64,000 nucleotides of DNA from Actinomycetospora endophytica (GTDB lineage Bacteria > Actinomycetota > Actinomycetes > Mycobacteriales > Pseudonocardiaceae): assembly GCF_021026375.1 (NCBI RefSeq), contig NZ_JAJNDB010000004.1, positions 1 to 64,000 on the forward strand, in the 5' to 3' direction. Below the pieces are notes generated by a model. The model was given only the letters and a program-made list of their open reading frames with translations, was not told where the DNA came from and ran no database searches. The translations under genes were made by a program, and so were the position numbers. Shown in pieces: positions 1 to 8,855 of this stretch; the stretch's first letter is position 1, and every line of letters starts with the position of its first letter.

Positions 1-106
1 CAGCGGAGGGGAAACGCCCGGTCCCATCCCGAACCCGGAAGCTAAGCCCTCCAGCGCCGATGGTACTGCGACCGCCAGGTCGTGGGAGAGTAGGACACCG
101 CCGGAA
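1..106 (+). rRNA. rrf: 5S ribosomal RNA, 3' portion
   Basis: The first ~106 bases match the actinobacterial 5S rRNA body: the GGGGAAACGCCCGG segment, the CCCATCCCGAACCCGGAAG loop and the closing GGGAGAGTAGG...CACCGCCGGAAC end. The 5' end is cut off by the window edge; roughly the first 15-20 bases are missing. It is presumably the last gene of a 16S-23S-5S operon lying to the left. The exact 3' end is estimated from the closing stem. Confidence 0.93.
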
Positions 107-130
107 CACCCAACCACCCCCACCACACAC

Positions 131-158
131 GCCCCCGAGACCACCCGGTCCCGGGGGC
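131..158 (+). terminator. rrn operon terminator hairpin
   Basis: Arms GCCCCCGAGACC and GGTCCCGGGGGC pair at 11 of 12 positions around a 4-base loop (accc), 24 bases after the 5S end. The following sequence (cattcgtgtgtc) is only weakly T-rich, as is common for terminators in high-GC actinomycetes. The position directly after the rRNA operon supports the call. Confidence 0.7.
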
Positions 159-236
159 CATTCGTGTGTCCGGGGTCGGAATCGAAGCAGACGATTCCCC
201 TGGTCGGTGGAGCCCGGTGGGTCCTCGGCCGCTCGT

Positions 237-242
237 TACAGT
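237..242 (+). promoter_or_regulatory. Candidate -10 box of a leaderless transcript ahead of gdh
   Basis: TACAGT fits the actinobacterial TANNNT -10 consensus and is followed by exactly 7 bases and then a GTG at 250. This is the spacing expected when transcription starts at the first base of the start codon. No convincing -35 box is visible. Inference only. Confidence 0.35.
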
Positions 243-249
243 GGCCGCC

Positions 250-315
250 GTGTCCCCGATGTTGTGGCTCGTGACGCCGTCGGATTCGCGCAAGCCGACG
301 GGGGCGAGCCGATGA
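250..315 (+). CDS. Possible leaderless upstream ORF coupled to gdh
   Basis: A 21-codon frame starts with GTG at 250, seven bases after a TANNNT box, and reads VSPMLWLVTPSDSRKPTGAS-R. It stops at TGA 313-315, which overlaps the ATG of gdh (312-314) as ATGA. Leaderless short ORFs that overlap the next start are well known in mycobacteria and other actinomycetes and can couple translation. The peptide has no recognisable domain. It could be fortuitous; the frame is short and no database comparison was possible. gdh also has its own purine-rich ribosome binding site (GGGGGCGAG). Confidence 0.35.
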   Translation: MSPMLWLVTPSDSRKPTGASR

Positions 316-3300
316 CGAGCATCGACGCGCCGATCGGCTCCGGGCCGGACGCGCTGCGGCGGGCCGCCCGCGACCAGGACGATTCCGAGCTGGCCGAGCT
401 CGCGGTGCACTACTTCGACCGGCTGCCCCGCGAGGAGCGCGTCGACGACCCGGCCGAGGCGCTGGCGATCGTCCGCGCCCACCGCAGCCTCGCCCGCCTC
501 CACGTGCCGGGACAGCCGGTGACCGCGGTCCTCGGCGCCGGCGCGGAGTCCCTGCCGGGCCTCACGGCGCCGGATTCGGATCGGGTGTTCGTCCTGGTCG
601 TCACCGACGACATGCCCTACCTGATCGACTCGGTCATCGCGGAGCTCTCGCGGACCGGGACCGTCGTGCACCGCGTGGTGCACCCCGTCGTCGTGGTCCG
701 GCGCGCGCCGGACGGCGCACTCCGGGAGATCCTCCCGGACGCGGACCCGTCCGACCTCCCGCCCGGGGCGGTCGCCGAGTCGTGGATGAACCTCGAGCTC
801 GAGGTGGACGCCGGGTCGGAGTCGGTCCGCGAGCTGGCCACCGACCTGCACGAGCGGTTGACCGCCGTGCTGGCGGACGTGCGGGACGTCGTCGACGACG
901 GCGAGGCCATGCTGGCCCGGGCGCGGGCGGTCGCCGACGACCTCGAGTCCACGCCGCCCCCGGTGCCCGAGCACCGCACCGACGACACCGTCGCGCTGCT
1001 GCACTGGTTCGCCGACGGCAACCTCACCTTCCTCGGCTACCGGTACGGCACCATCAACGGCGACGACGAGCAGGACGCCCCGGGTCTGGGCATCCTGCGG
1101 CGCGACAGCCCGGCGGCCCGGGCCCTCACCGCGGGTCCCGACCTGGCCGAGCGGCAGGCACTCGACCCGGACACCCTGTCCGAGGTCTCCGCCCCGGACC
1201 GCACCGGCAACGACCAGTCCACGCTGCTCGTCCTGACCCGGGCGAGCGCCCGCTCGACCGTGCACGAGCCGGTGCACCCGCTCTACGTCGGGGTCCGGGT
1301 GTTCGGGCCGGACGGCCGCGTCGTGGGGGAGCACCGGTTCCTCGGCGTGCTGACCGTCGCGGCTCGGAGCGCCGACGTCATGCGCATCCCGGTCGTGTCC
1401 CGGCGCGTGCGGGACGTGATCCGGCAGACCGAGTTCCCCGTGGAGTCGTGGTCCGGGCAGCGGATGCTCGAGGTGCTCCAGACCTACCCGCGGGCCGAGC
1501 TGCTGTGCACGGACCGGGAGTCGCTCCTGGAGACGGTCACCGGCGTCCTCGCGCTCGCCGAACGGCGACGGGTGCGGCTGTTCCTGCGCCGCGACCGGTG
1601 GGGCCGGTACTTCTCCGCGATGGTCTACCTGCCCCGCGATCGCTACACCACGGCGGCGCGGCTGCGGATGCAGCAGCTGCTGCTGGACCGGCTCGAGGGC
1701 ACCGACATCGAGTACACGGCGCGGGTCACCGAGGACCAGCTCGCGCTGCTGCACGTCACCGTCCACACCGGTCAGCGCGAGCCGGTGCGGCCGGACATCC
1801 CGGCGCTGACCGCGGAGCTCGCCGAGGCCGCCCGCACCTGGACCGACCGGCTGCGCGCCGCCGCCGGCCCCGCCGAACGCCGCGCGCTCGCCGCCCTCGG
1901 CGTCGCCGAACCGTTCAGCCAGGCCTACCAGGAGGACTTCCTCCCCGAGCAGGGCCTCGCGGATCTGCTGGTCCTCGACGGCCTGACCGGCCCCGACGAC
2001 GTCGCCGTCCGGCTCTACCGGCCCCCGGAGCCCTCGCTCGACGACGGGGCCGAGGACACCCGGCTCAAGCTCTTCCTCATGGGCCGCCGCATCACGCTGT
2101 CCTCTGTCCTGCCGGTGCTGCGCTCGCTGGGCATCGAGGTCATCGACGAGCGGCCGTACGAGGTCCGGCGCAGCGACGGGGCCGTCGGGTGGATCAACGA
2201 CTTCGGCCTGCGTCTGGGCCAGACCGCGACCGATGCGCACCCCGAGGACCTCCGCGACCGCTTCGCCGACGCGTTCACCGCCGCGTGGCGCGGCCTCGCC
2301 GGCACCGACGAGTTCAACTCGCTGGTCCTCACCGCGGGCCTGACGTGGCGCGAGACCGCCCTGCTGCGCGCGCTGGCCCGCTACCAGCGCCAGATCGGCA
2401 GCCCCTACGGCCAGAGCTACATCACCGACGTCGTCGGGGCGCACGCCCAGGTCGCGGTCGGTCTGGTCAGGCTCTTCGAGGCCCGGTTCGACCCGGACCT
2501 CGTGCCCGACCCGGCCCGCTACCCGAACGGCCGTCCCGACGTCGTCGCCGAGCTCGACGGCGAGGTCGAGGCGGCGATCGACGCCGTCACCGGCCTCGAC
2601 GCGGACCGGATCCTCCGGGCGATGCTCGGGCTGGTCCGCGCGACGCTGCGCACCACCTTCTTCCTCCGCGACGCCGACGGCGCCCCGCGCGAGTACCTGG
2701 CGTTCAAGCTCGACCCCGCCCGGGTCCCCGGCGTGCCCGAGCCGCGGCCGGCGATCGAGACCTTCGTGCACTCCCACCGCGTCGAGGGGGTGCACCTGCG
2801 GTTCGGGCCGATCGCCCGCGGTGGGCTGCGCTGGTCGGACCGCCTGCAGGACTACCGCACGGAGATCCTCGGGCTGGTGAAGGCGCAGGCGGTGAAGAAC
2901 GCCGTCATCGTCCCGGTGGGCGCGAAGGGCGGGTTCGTCGTCAAGCGCCCGCCGGCCGCGAGCGGGGACGCCGCCACCGACCGGGACGCCCAGCGCGCCG
3001 AGGGCGTCGCCTGCTACCGGATGTTCATCTCCGGCATGCTCGACCTCGTCGACGACCGCGAGGGGCACGCCGCGAACTCGGCGGCGCGGACCCCCGACCG
3101 GATCGTGCGCTACGACGAGGACGACACCTACCTCGTCGTCGCGGCCGACAAGGGCACGGCGACGTTCTCCGACATCGCCAACGGCGTCGCGAAGGACAAG
3201 GGCTTCTGGCTCGGCGACGCGTTCGCCTCGGGCGGGTCGGTCGGCTACGACCACAAGGCCATGGGCATCACCGCGCGCGGCGCGTGGGAGTCGGTGCGGC

Positions 3301-5267
3301 GTCACTTCCGCGAGCTCGGGCGCGACGTGGCGACCGACGAGATCACCGTCGTCGGGGTCGGCGACATGTCCGGCGACGTGTTCGGCAACGGCATGCTGCT
3401 CTCCGAGCACCTGCGCATCGTCGCCGCCTTCGACCACCGCCACGTCTTCCTCGACCCCGACCCGGACGCCGCCACCTCGTTCGCCGAGCGCACGCGGCTC
3501 TTCGGGCTGCCGCGCTCGTCGTGGGCGGACTACGACGAGACGCTGATCAGCGCGGGCGGCGGCGTCCATCCCCGCACCCTCAAGCGGATCCCGGTCACCG
3601 ACCAGGTCGCGGCGGTGCTCGGCATCGAGCCCGACCCGGTCGGGCTCGACCCTGCCCAGCTCATCCGCGCCATCCTGCGGGCGCCGGTGGACCTGCTGTG
3701 GAACGGCGGCATCGGGACCTACGTGAAGGCCTCCGACGAGACCCAGGCCGACGCGGGCGACAAGGGCAACGACCCGGTGCGCGTCGACGGCGCCGAGCTG
3801 CGTGTCGCGGTCGTCGGCGAGGGCGGCAACCTCGGGCTGACCCAGCGCGGGCGCATCGAGTACGCGCGGGCCGGCGGCCGGGTGAACACCGACGCCGTCG
3901 ACAACTCGGCGGGCGTCGACTGCTCCGACCACGAGGTCAACATCAAGATCCTGCTCGACTCGCTGGTGGAGCGCGGCGAGCTCGCGGCCGAGCGGCGTGA
4001 CGAGCAGATCGCCGCGACCACCGACGACGTCGCCGCCCTCGTGCTCGCCGACAACGTCGCCCAGAACGAGCTGCTCGGCGTCGCGCGGGCCCACGCCGCG
4101 GACATGCTCAACGTCCACGAGGCGCTCGTACGGGACCTCGAGGCCCGCGGCGAGATCGACCGGGAGCTCGACGTCCTGCCCGGCACCGAGGGCTTCGAGG
4201 TGCGCCGCGCCGCGGGCGAGGGGCTCTCCGGTCCGGAGCTCGCCACGATCATGGCGCACGTGAAGCTGGACCTCACCGAGTCGCTCGCCCAGACCGAGCT
4301 GCCCGACGCCGAGGTGTTCGCCCGCCGGCTCCCGTCGTACTTCCCGCCGGTGCTGTCCGGGACCTACTCGGAGGCGGTCGCCGCGCACCCGCTGCGCCGC
4401 AGGATCGTGACGACGATGCTCGCCAACGACGTCGTCGACGGCGGCGGGCTGTCCTACGTGCACCGGCTCGTCGCCGAGGTGTCCGCGACCCCGTCCGACG
4501 CGGTCCGCGCCTACCAGGTGGCCACCCGGGTGTTCGGGCTCGACGCCCTCGCCGCGGACATCGCGAAGGCCACCGCCGAAGGCCTCCGGACGGAGGTCGC
4601 CGACCGGTTGACCCTCGCCGCGCGGCGGCTGCTCGACCGCGCGTCGCGGTGGCTGCTCATCCACCGCCCGCAGCCGCTGGCGGTCGGCGCGGAGACGCAG
4701 CGGTTCTCGAGCGCCGTCGCGGCCCTCGACCCGCAGGTGCCGGCGATGCTGCGCGGCGTGGAGGCCGAGGGGCTCGCCGACCGGGTGCAGACGATGGTCG
4801 ACCTCGGCGCGCCGATGGGGCTCGCGGACCGCGCCGTCGGCGGCCTCTACAGCTTCGGGCTCCTCGACGTCACCGAGATCGCCGAGATCGCCGAGGCCGA
4901 CCACGACGGCGACCCCGACGACCTGTTCGCCGTCGCCGAGATCTATTACGCGCTCTCCGACCACCTGGGGCTCGACCGGCTGCTGACCGCGGTCGCCGGG
5001 CTCTCGCGCGCCGACCGGTGGGACGCGCTCGCCCGGCTCTCGCTGCGCGACGAGCTGTACTCGTCGCTGCGGGCCGTCACCCTCGACGTCCTCGCCGACA
5101 CCGACGACACCGAGACCGCGGACGAGAAGATCGAGCACTGGGAGCAGGCCAACGCCTCCCGGCTCATGCGCGCCCGGACCTCGCTCGGTGAGATCGCCCG
5201 GTCCGGGCGCAGCGACCTCGCGACGGTGTCGGTCGCCGCCCGCCAGATCCGCAGCATGGTCCGATAG
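312..5267 (+). CDS. gdh: NAD-dependent glutamate dehydrogenase, large (180 kDa) type
   Basis: A 1651-residue enzyme of the very large NAD-specific glutamate dehydrogenase family, which converts L-glutamate to 2-oxoglutarate and ammonia in the cytosol. The length fits the 1600-residue class. The catalytic core is visible around residues 835-900 (GGLRWSDR, then KAQAVKNAVIVPVGAKGGFV). The nucleotide-binding stretch lies around residues 1015-1120 (GVGDMSGDVFGNGMLLS, DPDPD). The N-terminal half carries the ACT-like regulatory region typical of the family. The start at ATG 312 has GGGGGCGAG in front; an earlier in-frame ATG at 60 lies inside the 5S rRNA and is rejected. The mycobacterial homologue is inhibited by the FHA protein GarA; whether that holds here is not visible. 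It is followed closely by a thioesterase gene, as in mycobacteria. Confidence 0.95.
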   Translation: MTSIDAPIGSGPDALRRAARDQDDSELAELAVHYFDRLPREERVDDPAEALAIVRAHRSLARLHVPGQPVTAVLGAGAESLPGLTAPDSDRVFVLVVTDDMPYLIDSVIAELSRTGTVVHRVVHPVVVVRRAPDGALREILPDADPSDLPPGAVAESWMNLELEVDAGSESVRELATDLHERLTAVLADVRDVVDDGEAMLARARAVADDLESTPPPVPEHRTDDTVALLHWFADGNLTFLGYRYGTINGDDEQDAPGLGILRRDSPAARALTAGPDLAERQALDPDTLSEVSAPDRTGNDQSTLLVLTRASARSTVHEPVHPLYVGVRVFGPDGRVVGEHRFLGVLTVAARSADVMRIPVVSRRVRDVIRQTEFPVESWSGQRMLEVLQTYPRAELLCTDRESLLETVTGVLALAERRRVRLFLRRDRWGRYFSAMVYLPRDRYTTAARLRMQQLLLDRLEGTDIEYTARVTEDQLALLHVTVHTGQREPVRPDIPALTAELAEAARTWTDRLRAAAGPAERRALAALGVAEPFSQAYQEDFLPEQGLADLLVLDGLTGPDDVAVRLYRPPEPSLDDGAEDTRLKLFLMGRRITLSSVLPVLRSLGIEVIDERPYEVRRSDGAVGWINDFGLRLGQTATDAHPEDLRDRFADAFTAAWRGLAGTDEFNSLVLTAGLTWRETALLRALARYQRQIGSPYGQSYITDVVGAHAQVAVGLVRLFEARFDPDLVPDPARYPNGRPDVVAELDGEVEAAIDAVTGLDADRILRAMLGLVRATLRTTFFLRDADGAPREYLAFKLDPARVPGVPEPRPAIETFVHSHRVEGVHLRFGPIARGGLRWSDRLQDYRTEILGLVKAQAVKNAVIVPVGAKGGFVVKRPPAASGDAATDRDAQRAEGVACYRMFISGMLDLVDDREGHAANSAARTPDRIVRYDEDDTYLVVAADKGTATFSDIANGVAKDKGFWLGDAFASGGSVGYDHKAMGITARGAWESVRRHFRELGRDVATDEITVVGVGDMSGDVFGNGMLLSEHLRIVAAFDHRHVFLDPDPDAATSFAERTRLFGLPRSSWADYDETLISAGGGVHPRTLKRIPVTDQVAAVLGIEPDPVGLDPAQLIRAILRAPVDLLWNGGIGTYVKASDETQADAGDKGNDPVRVDGAELRVAVVGEGGNLGLTQRGRIEYARAGGRVNTDAVDNSAGVDCSDHEVNIKILLDSLVERGELAAERRDEQIAATTDDVAALVLADNVAQNELLGVARAHAADMLNVHEALVRDLEARGEIDRELDVLPGTEGFEVRRAAGEGLSGPELATIMAHVKLDLTESLAQTELPDAEVFARRLPSYFPPVLSGTYSEAVAAHPLRRRIVTTMLANDVVDGGGLSYVHRLVAEVSATPSDAVRAYQVATRVFGLDALAADIAKATAEGLRTEVADRLTLAARRLLDRASRWLLIHRPQPLAVGAETQRFSSAVAALDPQVPAMLRGVEAEGLADRVQTMVDLGAPMGLADRAVGGLYSFGLLDVTEIAEIAEADHDGDPDDLFAVAEIYYALSDHLGLDRLLTAVAGLSRADRWDALARLSLRDELYSSLRAVTLDVLADTDDTETADEKIEHWEQANASRLMRARTSLGEIARSGRSDLATVSVAARQIRSMVR

Positions 5268-5274
5268 GAGGCCC

Positions 5275-5700
5275 GTGACCTACGACGTCGACGTCCCCCT
5301 GCGCTGGTCCGACCAGGACCCGTACCGGCACGTCAACCACGCCAAGGTCGTCACCCTGCTCGAGGACGCCCGGGCGTCGCTGCTCTTCGACGCCGCCGTC
5401 CAGCACGGCGTCTCGGCGTTCGAGGCGGGCCTGCTGGTGGCGAAGGTGCAGGTCGCCTACCGGCGTCCGATCCCGTGGCACCCGCGCGGGGTCCGGGCCC
5501 GGATGTGGTGCGAGCAGCTGCGGGCGGCGTCGTTCACGGTCGGTTACCAGCTGCTGCTGCCCGACGGGGACTCCTGGGACGCCGCGAAGCCCGCCGTCGT
5601 CGCCGACACCCAGCTCGTGCCGTACGACCTCGCCGCGGAGCGTCCCCGGCGTCTCACCGACGAGGAGCGGTCCTTCCTGGACCGCTACACGGTCCCGTGA
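5275..5700 (+). CDS. Acyl-CoA thioesterase, 4HBT hotdog family
   Basis: A 141-residue single-hotdog protein. The N-terminal segment VPLRWSDQDPYRHVNHAK is the 4-hydroxybenzoyl-CoA thioesterase signature, with Asp and His-Asn in the usual places. The middle of the protein (KVQVAYRRPIPW) forms the conserved beta-sheet. It should hydrolyse an acyl-CoA, but the substrate is unknown. The GTG start at 5275 follows TAGGAGG, which overlaps the gdh stop region by position (7-base gap), so it is co-transcribed with gdh. The position matches Rv2475c of M. tuberculosis. The last bases overlap the next gene (GTGA at 5697). Confidence 0.88.
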   Translation: MTYDVDVPLRWSDQDPYRHVNHAKVVTLLEDARASLLFDAAVQHGVSAFEAGLLVAKVQVAYRRPIPWHPRGVRARMWCEQLRAASFTVGYQLLLPDGDSWDAAKPAVVADTQLVPYDLAAERPRRLTDEERSFLDRYTVP

Positions 5701-6398
5701 GCGGCCCGAACGGCGCCGCGCTCCCGGGTCTGCGCACCCCGGGCCGGCTGACGGTGCCGGACCGGGCGCAGCGCGACGACCTCGCCGAGTTCGTCGGGCG
5801 CGCGGTGCGGCTCGACGGCGCGGTCGTGGTGCGGCTGCGGGCCCGTCCGGGGTCCGACGGGGAGCCGGACGCGGTGCAGGCCTGGGCGCCGACGCCGTTC
5901 GACGCGCTCGTCACCCGCACCGCGCCCGGCGGCGTGGTGCCCGACGACGTCACCGTCGTGGGCTCCGACCTGCTCGCCGCCCTCGCTGTCAGCGGCGCCG
6001 AGTCGGTGGAGCCGGGCACCCCGGTGGACGACCGCTGGCGCGGCCCGCTGCCCCCGGTGCGCCCCGATCACCGGTGGGAGGTCGTCGGGGAGGTCCCGGC
6101 TGCCGAGATCGACGGGCTCGCCGAACGCGGGGTCGCCGCGGCGCGGGCGGGGGATCCGAGCGGTCGGCCGTCGGCGGCGCTGCTCGACCAGGTCGTGCTC
6201 ACCGTGACCGGCGACGGCTCCGGCACCGAGGTCCGCGTCCCGATGCGCTGCGTGTTCGCGCTCTCCGGGATGGGCTTCGTCGGGTCGGGGGAGACGGGCG
6301 GGACGGTGCGGGTCGCGACGGACGGCGGGTGGCTGCGGCTGGACACGCGCGGCGGCGCCGTGGTGCGCCGCCGTCGCGCCCAGCTGCCGTGGGCCTGA
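5697..6398 (+). CDS. Conserved actinobacterial hypothetical protein (Rv2474c-like position)
   Basis: A 233-residue protein with no signal peptide, membrane segment or catalytic motif that I recognise. It is rich in Val/Arg/Gly beta-strand-like sequence, with repeated charged turns (GRAVRLDGAVVVRLRARPG near the start and VRVPMRCVFALSGMGFVG near residue 180). Its GTG start overlaps the stop of the thioesterase gene (GTGA), so the two are translationally coupled. Gene order suggests the counterpart of Rv2474c, which is also uncharacterised. It ends five bases before a long palindrome (6403-6448) that separates it from the convergent hydrolase gene. Confidence 0.75.
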   Translation: MSGPNGAALPGLRTPGRLTVPDRAQRDDLAEFVGRAVRLDGAVVVRLRARPGSDGEPDAVQAWAPTPFDALVTRTAPGGVVPDDVTVVGSDLLAALAVSGAESVEPGTPVDDRWRGPLPPVRPDHRWEVVGEVPAAEIDGLAERGVAAARAGDPSGRPSAALLDQVVLTVTGDGSGTEVRVPMRCVFALSGMGFVGSGETGGTVRVATDGGWLRLDTRGGAVVRRRRAQLPWA

Positions 6399-6402
6399 CG
6401 GC

Positions 6403-6448
6403 CATGTGCGTGCGTTTCCGTGTCCAGACACGGAAACGCACGCACATG
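6403..6448. repeat. Family A palindrome, copy 1
   Basis: Perfect inverted repeat: 22-bp arms at 6403-6424 and 6427-6448 with only CA between them. The arm reads CATGTGCGTGCGTTTCCG then TGTC. It lies between two convergent genes, 4 bases after one stop and 4 bases before the other. There is no T-tract on either side. Related copies lie at 15306, 16436 and 35711. A bidirectional terminator or 3'-end stabiliser is the likely role; this is inference. Confidence 0.85.
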
Positions 6449-6452
6449 CGCG

Positions 6453-7148
6453 TCAGCGCAAATTCGCGCGCAGGAAGTTGAGCGTCTCGTCCCAGGCGAT
6501 GGTGGCCTGCGCCGGGTCGTAGGTGCCCATGTGGTTCTCGTCGTTGAAGAACGCGTGCCCGGCGGGGTAGAGCCGGAAGTCGGGGCGGCGTCCGGACTCG
6601 GACTCGATCCGGTCGGCGAGGGCCTTCACCGCCTCCGGCGGCGCCATCGAGTCCTGCTCGCCGAAGTGGCCGAGCATCGGGGCGGAGAGGTTCGCGAAGC
6701 TCGGGTAGTCCTCGCCGAGCACGCCGTAGAACGGCACCGCGGCGCCGATCTTGTCGCCCTGCTGCGCGGCGAGCACCATGACGAAGCCGCCGCCCATGCA
6801 GAACCCGACCGTGCCGACCTTGCGCCCGACGACGGCGTCGTGGCCGAGCAGGAAGTCCACGGCGCCACCGAGGTCGGTGGCCGCCTGCTGCACCGGGAGC
6901 TGCTGCATCAACCGCCCCGCCTCGTCGGCGTCGTGGGTGGTGGTGCCGCCGTAGAGGTCCGGGGCGAGCGCGACGAAGCCCTCCGCCGCGAGCCGGTTCG
7001 TGACGTCGGCGATGTGCGACGTCAGGCCCCACCACTCCTGGATGACGACGACGCCGGGGCCGGCGCCCGACTCGGGCAGGGCGAGATAGCCGTGGGCGGT
7101 GCCCCCGTTGCTTCCGAAGGTGACGTTCTGCAGCGGATTCTCTGCCAT
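6453..7148 (-). CDS. Dienelactone hydrolase family protein
   Basis: A 231-residue alpha/beta hydrolase. The Cys-His-Asp triad of dienelactone hydrolases is present: Cys117 in GFCMGG, Asp166 in GEQDSMAPP and His198 in AGHAFFN. The family opens dienelactones or acts on other small esters and carboxylates; the true substrate cannot be told. The start chosen is the ATG at 7148 (MAENPLQNV). An in-frame ATG at 7160 is an alternative and neither has a strong ribosome site. It lies 20 bases downstream of glbO on the same strand and is probably co-transcribed with it. Confidence 0.88.
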   Translation of the reverse strand: MAENPLQNVTFGSNGGTAHGYLALPESGAGPGVVVIQEWWGLTSHIADVTNRLAAEGFVALAPDLYGGTTTHDADEAGRLMQQLPVQQAATDLGGAVDFLLGHDAVVGRKVGTVGFCMGGGFVMVLAAQQGDKIGAAVPFYGVLGEDYPSFANLSAPMLGHFGEQDSMAPPEAVKALADRIESESGRRPDFRLYPAGHAFFNDENHMGTYDPAQATIAWDETLNFLRANLR

Positions 7149-7168
7149 GGCCGCCACCATCCCAGACG

Positions 7169-7561
7169 TCAGAACGCCTTGTTCATCATGCTCATCGCGG
7201 CCATCTCCATGTACTCCCAGATCTGGCGATGCCGCTCGGGGTCGAGCGCGGCCTCGTCGACGGCCACGCGCATGCAGCGCAGCCACGCGTCGCGCTCGAG
7301 CGGGCCGATGGGGAAGGGGGCGTGACGCATCCGCAGCCGGGGGTGCCCGCGCTGCTGCGAGTAGGTCTGCGGCCCACCCCAGTACTGCTCGAGGAACATC
7401 CGCAGCCGGTCCTCCGCCGGTCCGAGGTCCTCCTCGGGGTAGAGCGGGCGCAGGACGGGGTCCTCGGCGACCTGCTCGTAGAACCGGTGCACGATCTGGC
7501 GGAACGTCTCGTGGCCGCCGACCGCGTCGTAGAAGGTCTGGGGACTGCTCACGCCCACCAC
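7169..7561 (-). CDS. glbO: Group II truncated haemoglobin (trHbO)
   Basis: A 130-residue haem protein that binds O2 and related ligands, probably at the membrane face in the cytosol. The group II residues are visible: TyrB10 (Tyr28 in HRFYEQ), Tyr at CD1 (Tyr41 in RPLYPEED), proximal His80 in [13 protein letters not shown] and TrpG8 (Trp93 in RDAWLR). The spacing matches mycobacterial GlbO with a five-residue N-terminal offset. GTG codons at 7555 and 7552 are alternative starts. It keeps the mycobacterial neighbourhood (gdh on one side, HNH and pepN on the other). Confidence 0.93.
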   Translation of the reverse strand: MVGVSSPQTFYDAVGGHETFRQIVHRFYEQVAEDPVLRPLYPEEDLGPAEDRLRMFLEQYWGGPQTYSQQRGHPRLRMRHAPFPIGPLERDAWLRCMRVAVDEAALDPERHRQIWEYMEMAAMSMMNKAF

Positions 7562-7604
7562 CGTCTCAAATCGCCGCGCACCGTGTCCGGGGCGCCCGCC
7601 GGAC

Positions 7605-8750
7605 TCACCGCCCGGCCGCCGGCGTCGCGGAGCCGAACGCGGTCGGTGCCGGGACCCCCGCCACGTCGAGGGCGGTCTTCACCGCCCCGGCCACGGCCCG
7701 CTGGACCGCCCACTGCTCGCCCGGCCGGGTGCGCACCGTGAGCCGCAGCAGGATGCCCTCCGCGGTCACCGACTGGACGCCGAGCATGTCGGGCGGGCCG
7801 AGGACCTTGGCGGCGACCCGGGGCTGGGTGCACTCCTGGGCGGCGGCGGCCTGGGCGAGCTCCTGGGTGTGCTCCACGTCGGCCGAGTGCCCGACCGGGA
7901 TGTCGACGACGGCCACCGAGTAGCCCTGGCTGGAGTTCCCGACCCGCAGCACCTCGCCGTTGCGGACGTACCAGACGGTCCCGGCGATGTCCCGCAGCGT
8001 CGTCACGCGGAGACCGACGGCCTCGACGGTGCCGCTGGCCTCGCCGAGATCGACGACGTCACCGACCCCGTACTGGTCCTCGAGCATCATGAAGATCCCG
8101 GAGAGGAAGTCCCGGACGAGGTTCTGGGCGCCGAAGCCGATGGCGACGCCGACGACCCCGGCCGACGCGATGATCGGCGCCAGGTTCACCCCGAACTCGC
8201 CGAGGACCAGGACGAACGCGATGCCGTAGATCAGCATCGTCGTGAACGAGCGCAGCACCGACCCGATCGTCTGGGCGCGCTGCGTCCGGCGCTCCACGAT
8301 CTGCGGGGCGGCCTCGCGCAGGCTCGCCGCCGCCCGGTCGCGCAGCGGGCGCAGGATCTTGGGCACGCGGCCGGCGTGCGCACCCGCCGTCAGGCGCTTG
8401 ATGCCGCGGTGCAGCGCGTAGCGCAGCAGGACCGCCACCACGACGATGATCGCGACGGTCACGCTGTGGGAGACGATCGAGTCCGCCGACCGCGACAGCC
8501 AGCTCGCGTGGGTGTACTGGAAGACGCGGGCGCACAGCGACCCGGCGTCGTTCGCGCAGGACGGCGCGTCCACCGGGACCCCGGGCAGCACCGTCGTCGT
8601 GGTCTCGACGACGGGCGGCGTCGTCGTGGGGGTGGGGGGCGGCGTGGGCAGCGGGACCTGGGCGGCGACGTCCATGCCGGCGGCGGGCAGCACGCCCGCG
8701 CACGATACGGAGAGCCCCTCGCGGCCGGTGCGGAGGCTCCCCCGTACCAC
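7605..8750 (-). CDS. MscS-family mechanosensitive ion channel
   Basis: A 381-residue membrane protein. After a Pro/Thr-rich extracytoplasmic stretch (about residues 30-60, [14 protein letters not shown]) come three hydrophobic segments: about 92-110 ([17 protein letters not shown]), about 165-185 and about 190-235. The last is the pore-lining TM3 ([18 protein letters not shown]), followed by the MscS beta domain ([16 protein letters not shown]). It should act as a pressure-relief channel. The N-terminus could carry a signal peptide ([13 protein letters not shown]) and the exact start is uncertain. It is transcribed divergently from the HNH gene. Confidence 0.9.
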   Translation of the reverse strand: MVRGSLRTGREGLSVSCAGVLPAAGMDVAAQVPLPTPPPTPTTTPPVVETTTTVLPGVPVDAPSCANDAGSLCARVFQYTHASWLSRSADSIVSHSVTVAIIVVVAVLLRYALHRGIKRLTAGAHAGRVPKILRPLRDRAAASLREAAPQIVERRTQRAQTIGSVLRSFTTMLIYGIAFVLVLGEFGVNLAPIIASAGVVGVAIGFGAQNLVRDFLSGIFMMLEDQYGVGDVVDLGEASGTVEAVGLRVTTLRDIAGTVWYVRNGEVLRVGNSSQGYSVAVVDIPVGHSADVEHTQELAQAAAAQECTQPRVAAKVLGPPDMLGVQSVTAEGILLRLTVRTRPGEQWAVQRAVAGAVKTALDVAGVPAPTAFGSATPAAGR

Positions 8751-8855
8751 CGCGACGCCACGGCCGGGAACGCCGAGGTGAACGGTGCTTTATCACAGGT
8801 GCACAACGGGCCCGGATGTGGTCGACTGTGGTCACTCTCGGTGGGAGGTGGTCGT

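Noticed and set aside
782..4000. Long plus-strand frame inside gdh in another phase
   Set aside because: An Arg/Ala/Pro-rich shadow frame; gdh in the other frame has family motifs over the whole stretch.
42..5138. Very long open frame on the minus strand opposite gdh
   Set aside because: A shadow of the GC-rich codon pattern of gdh: the translation is low-complexity Arg/Gly/Val/Asp sequence without domains.
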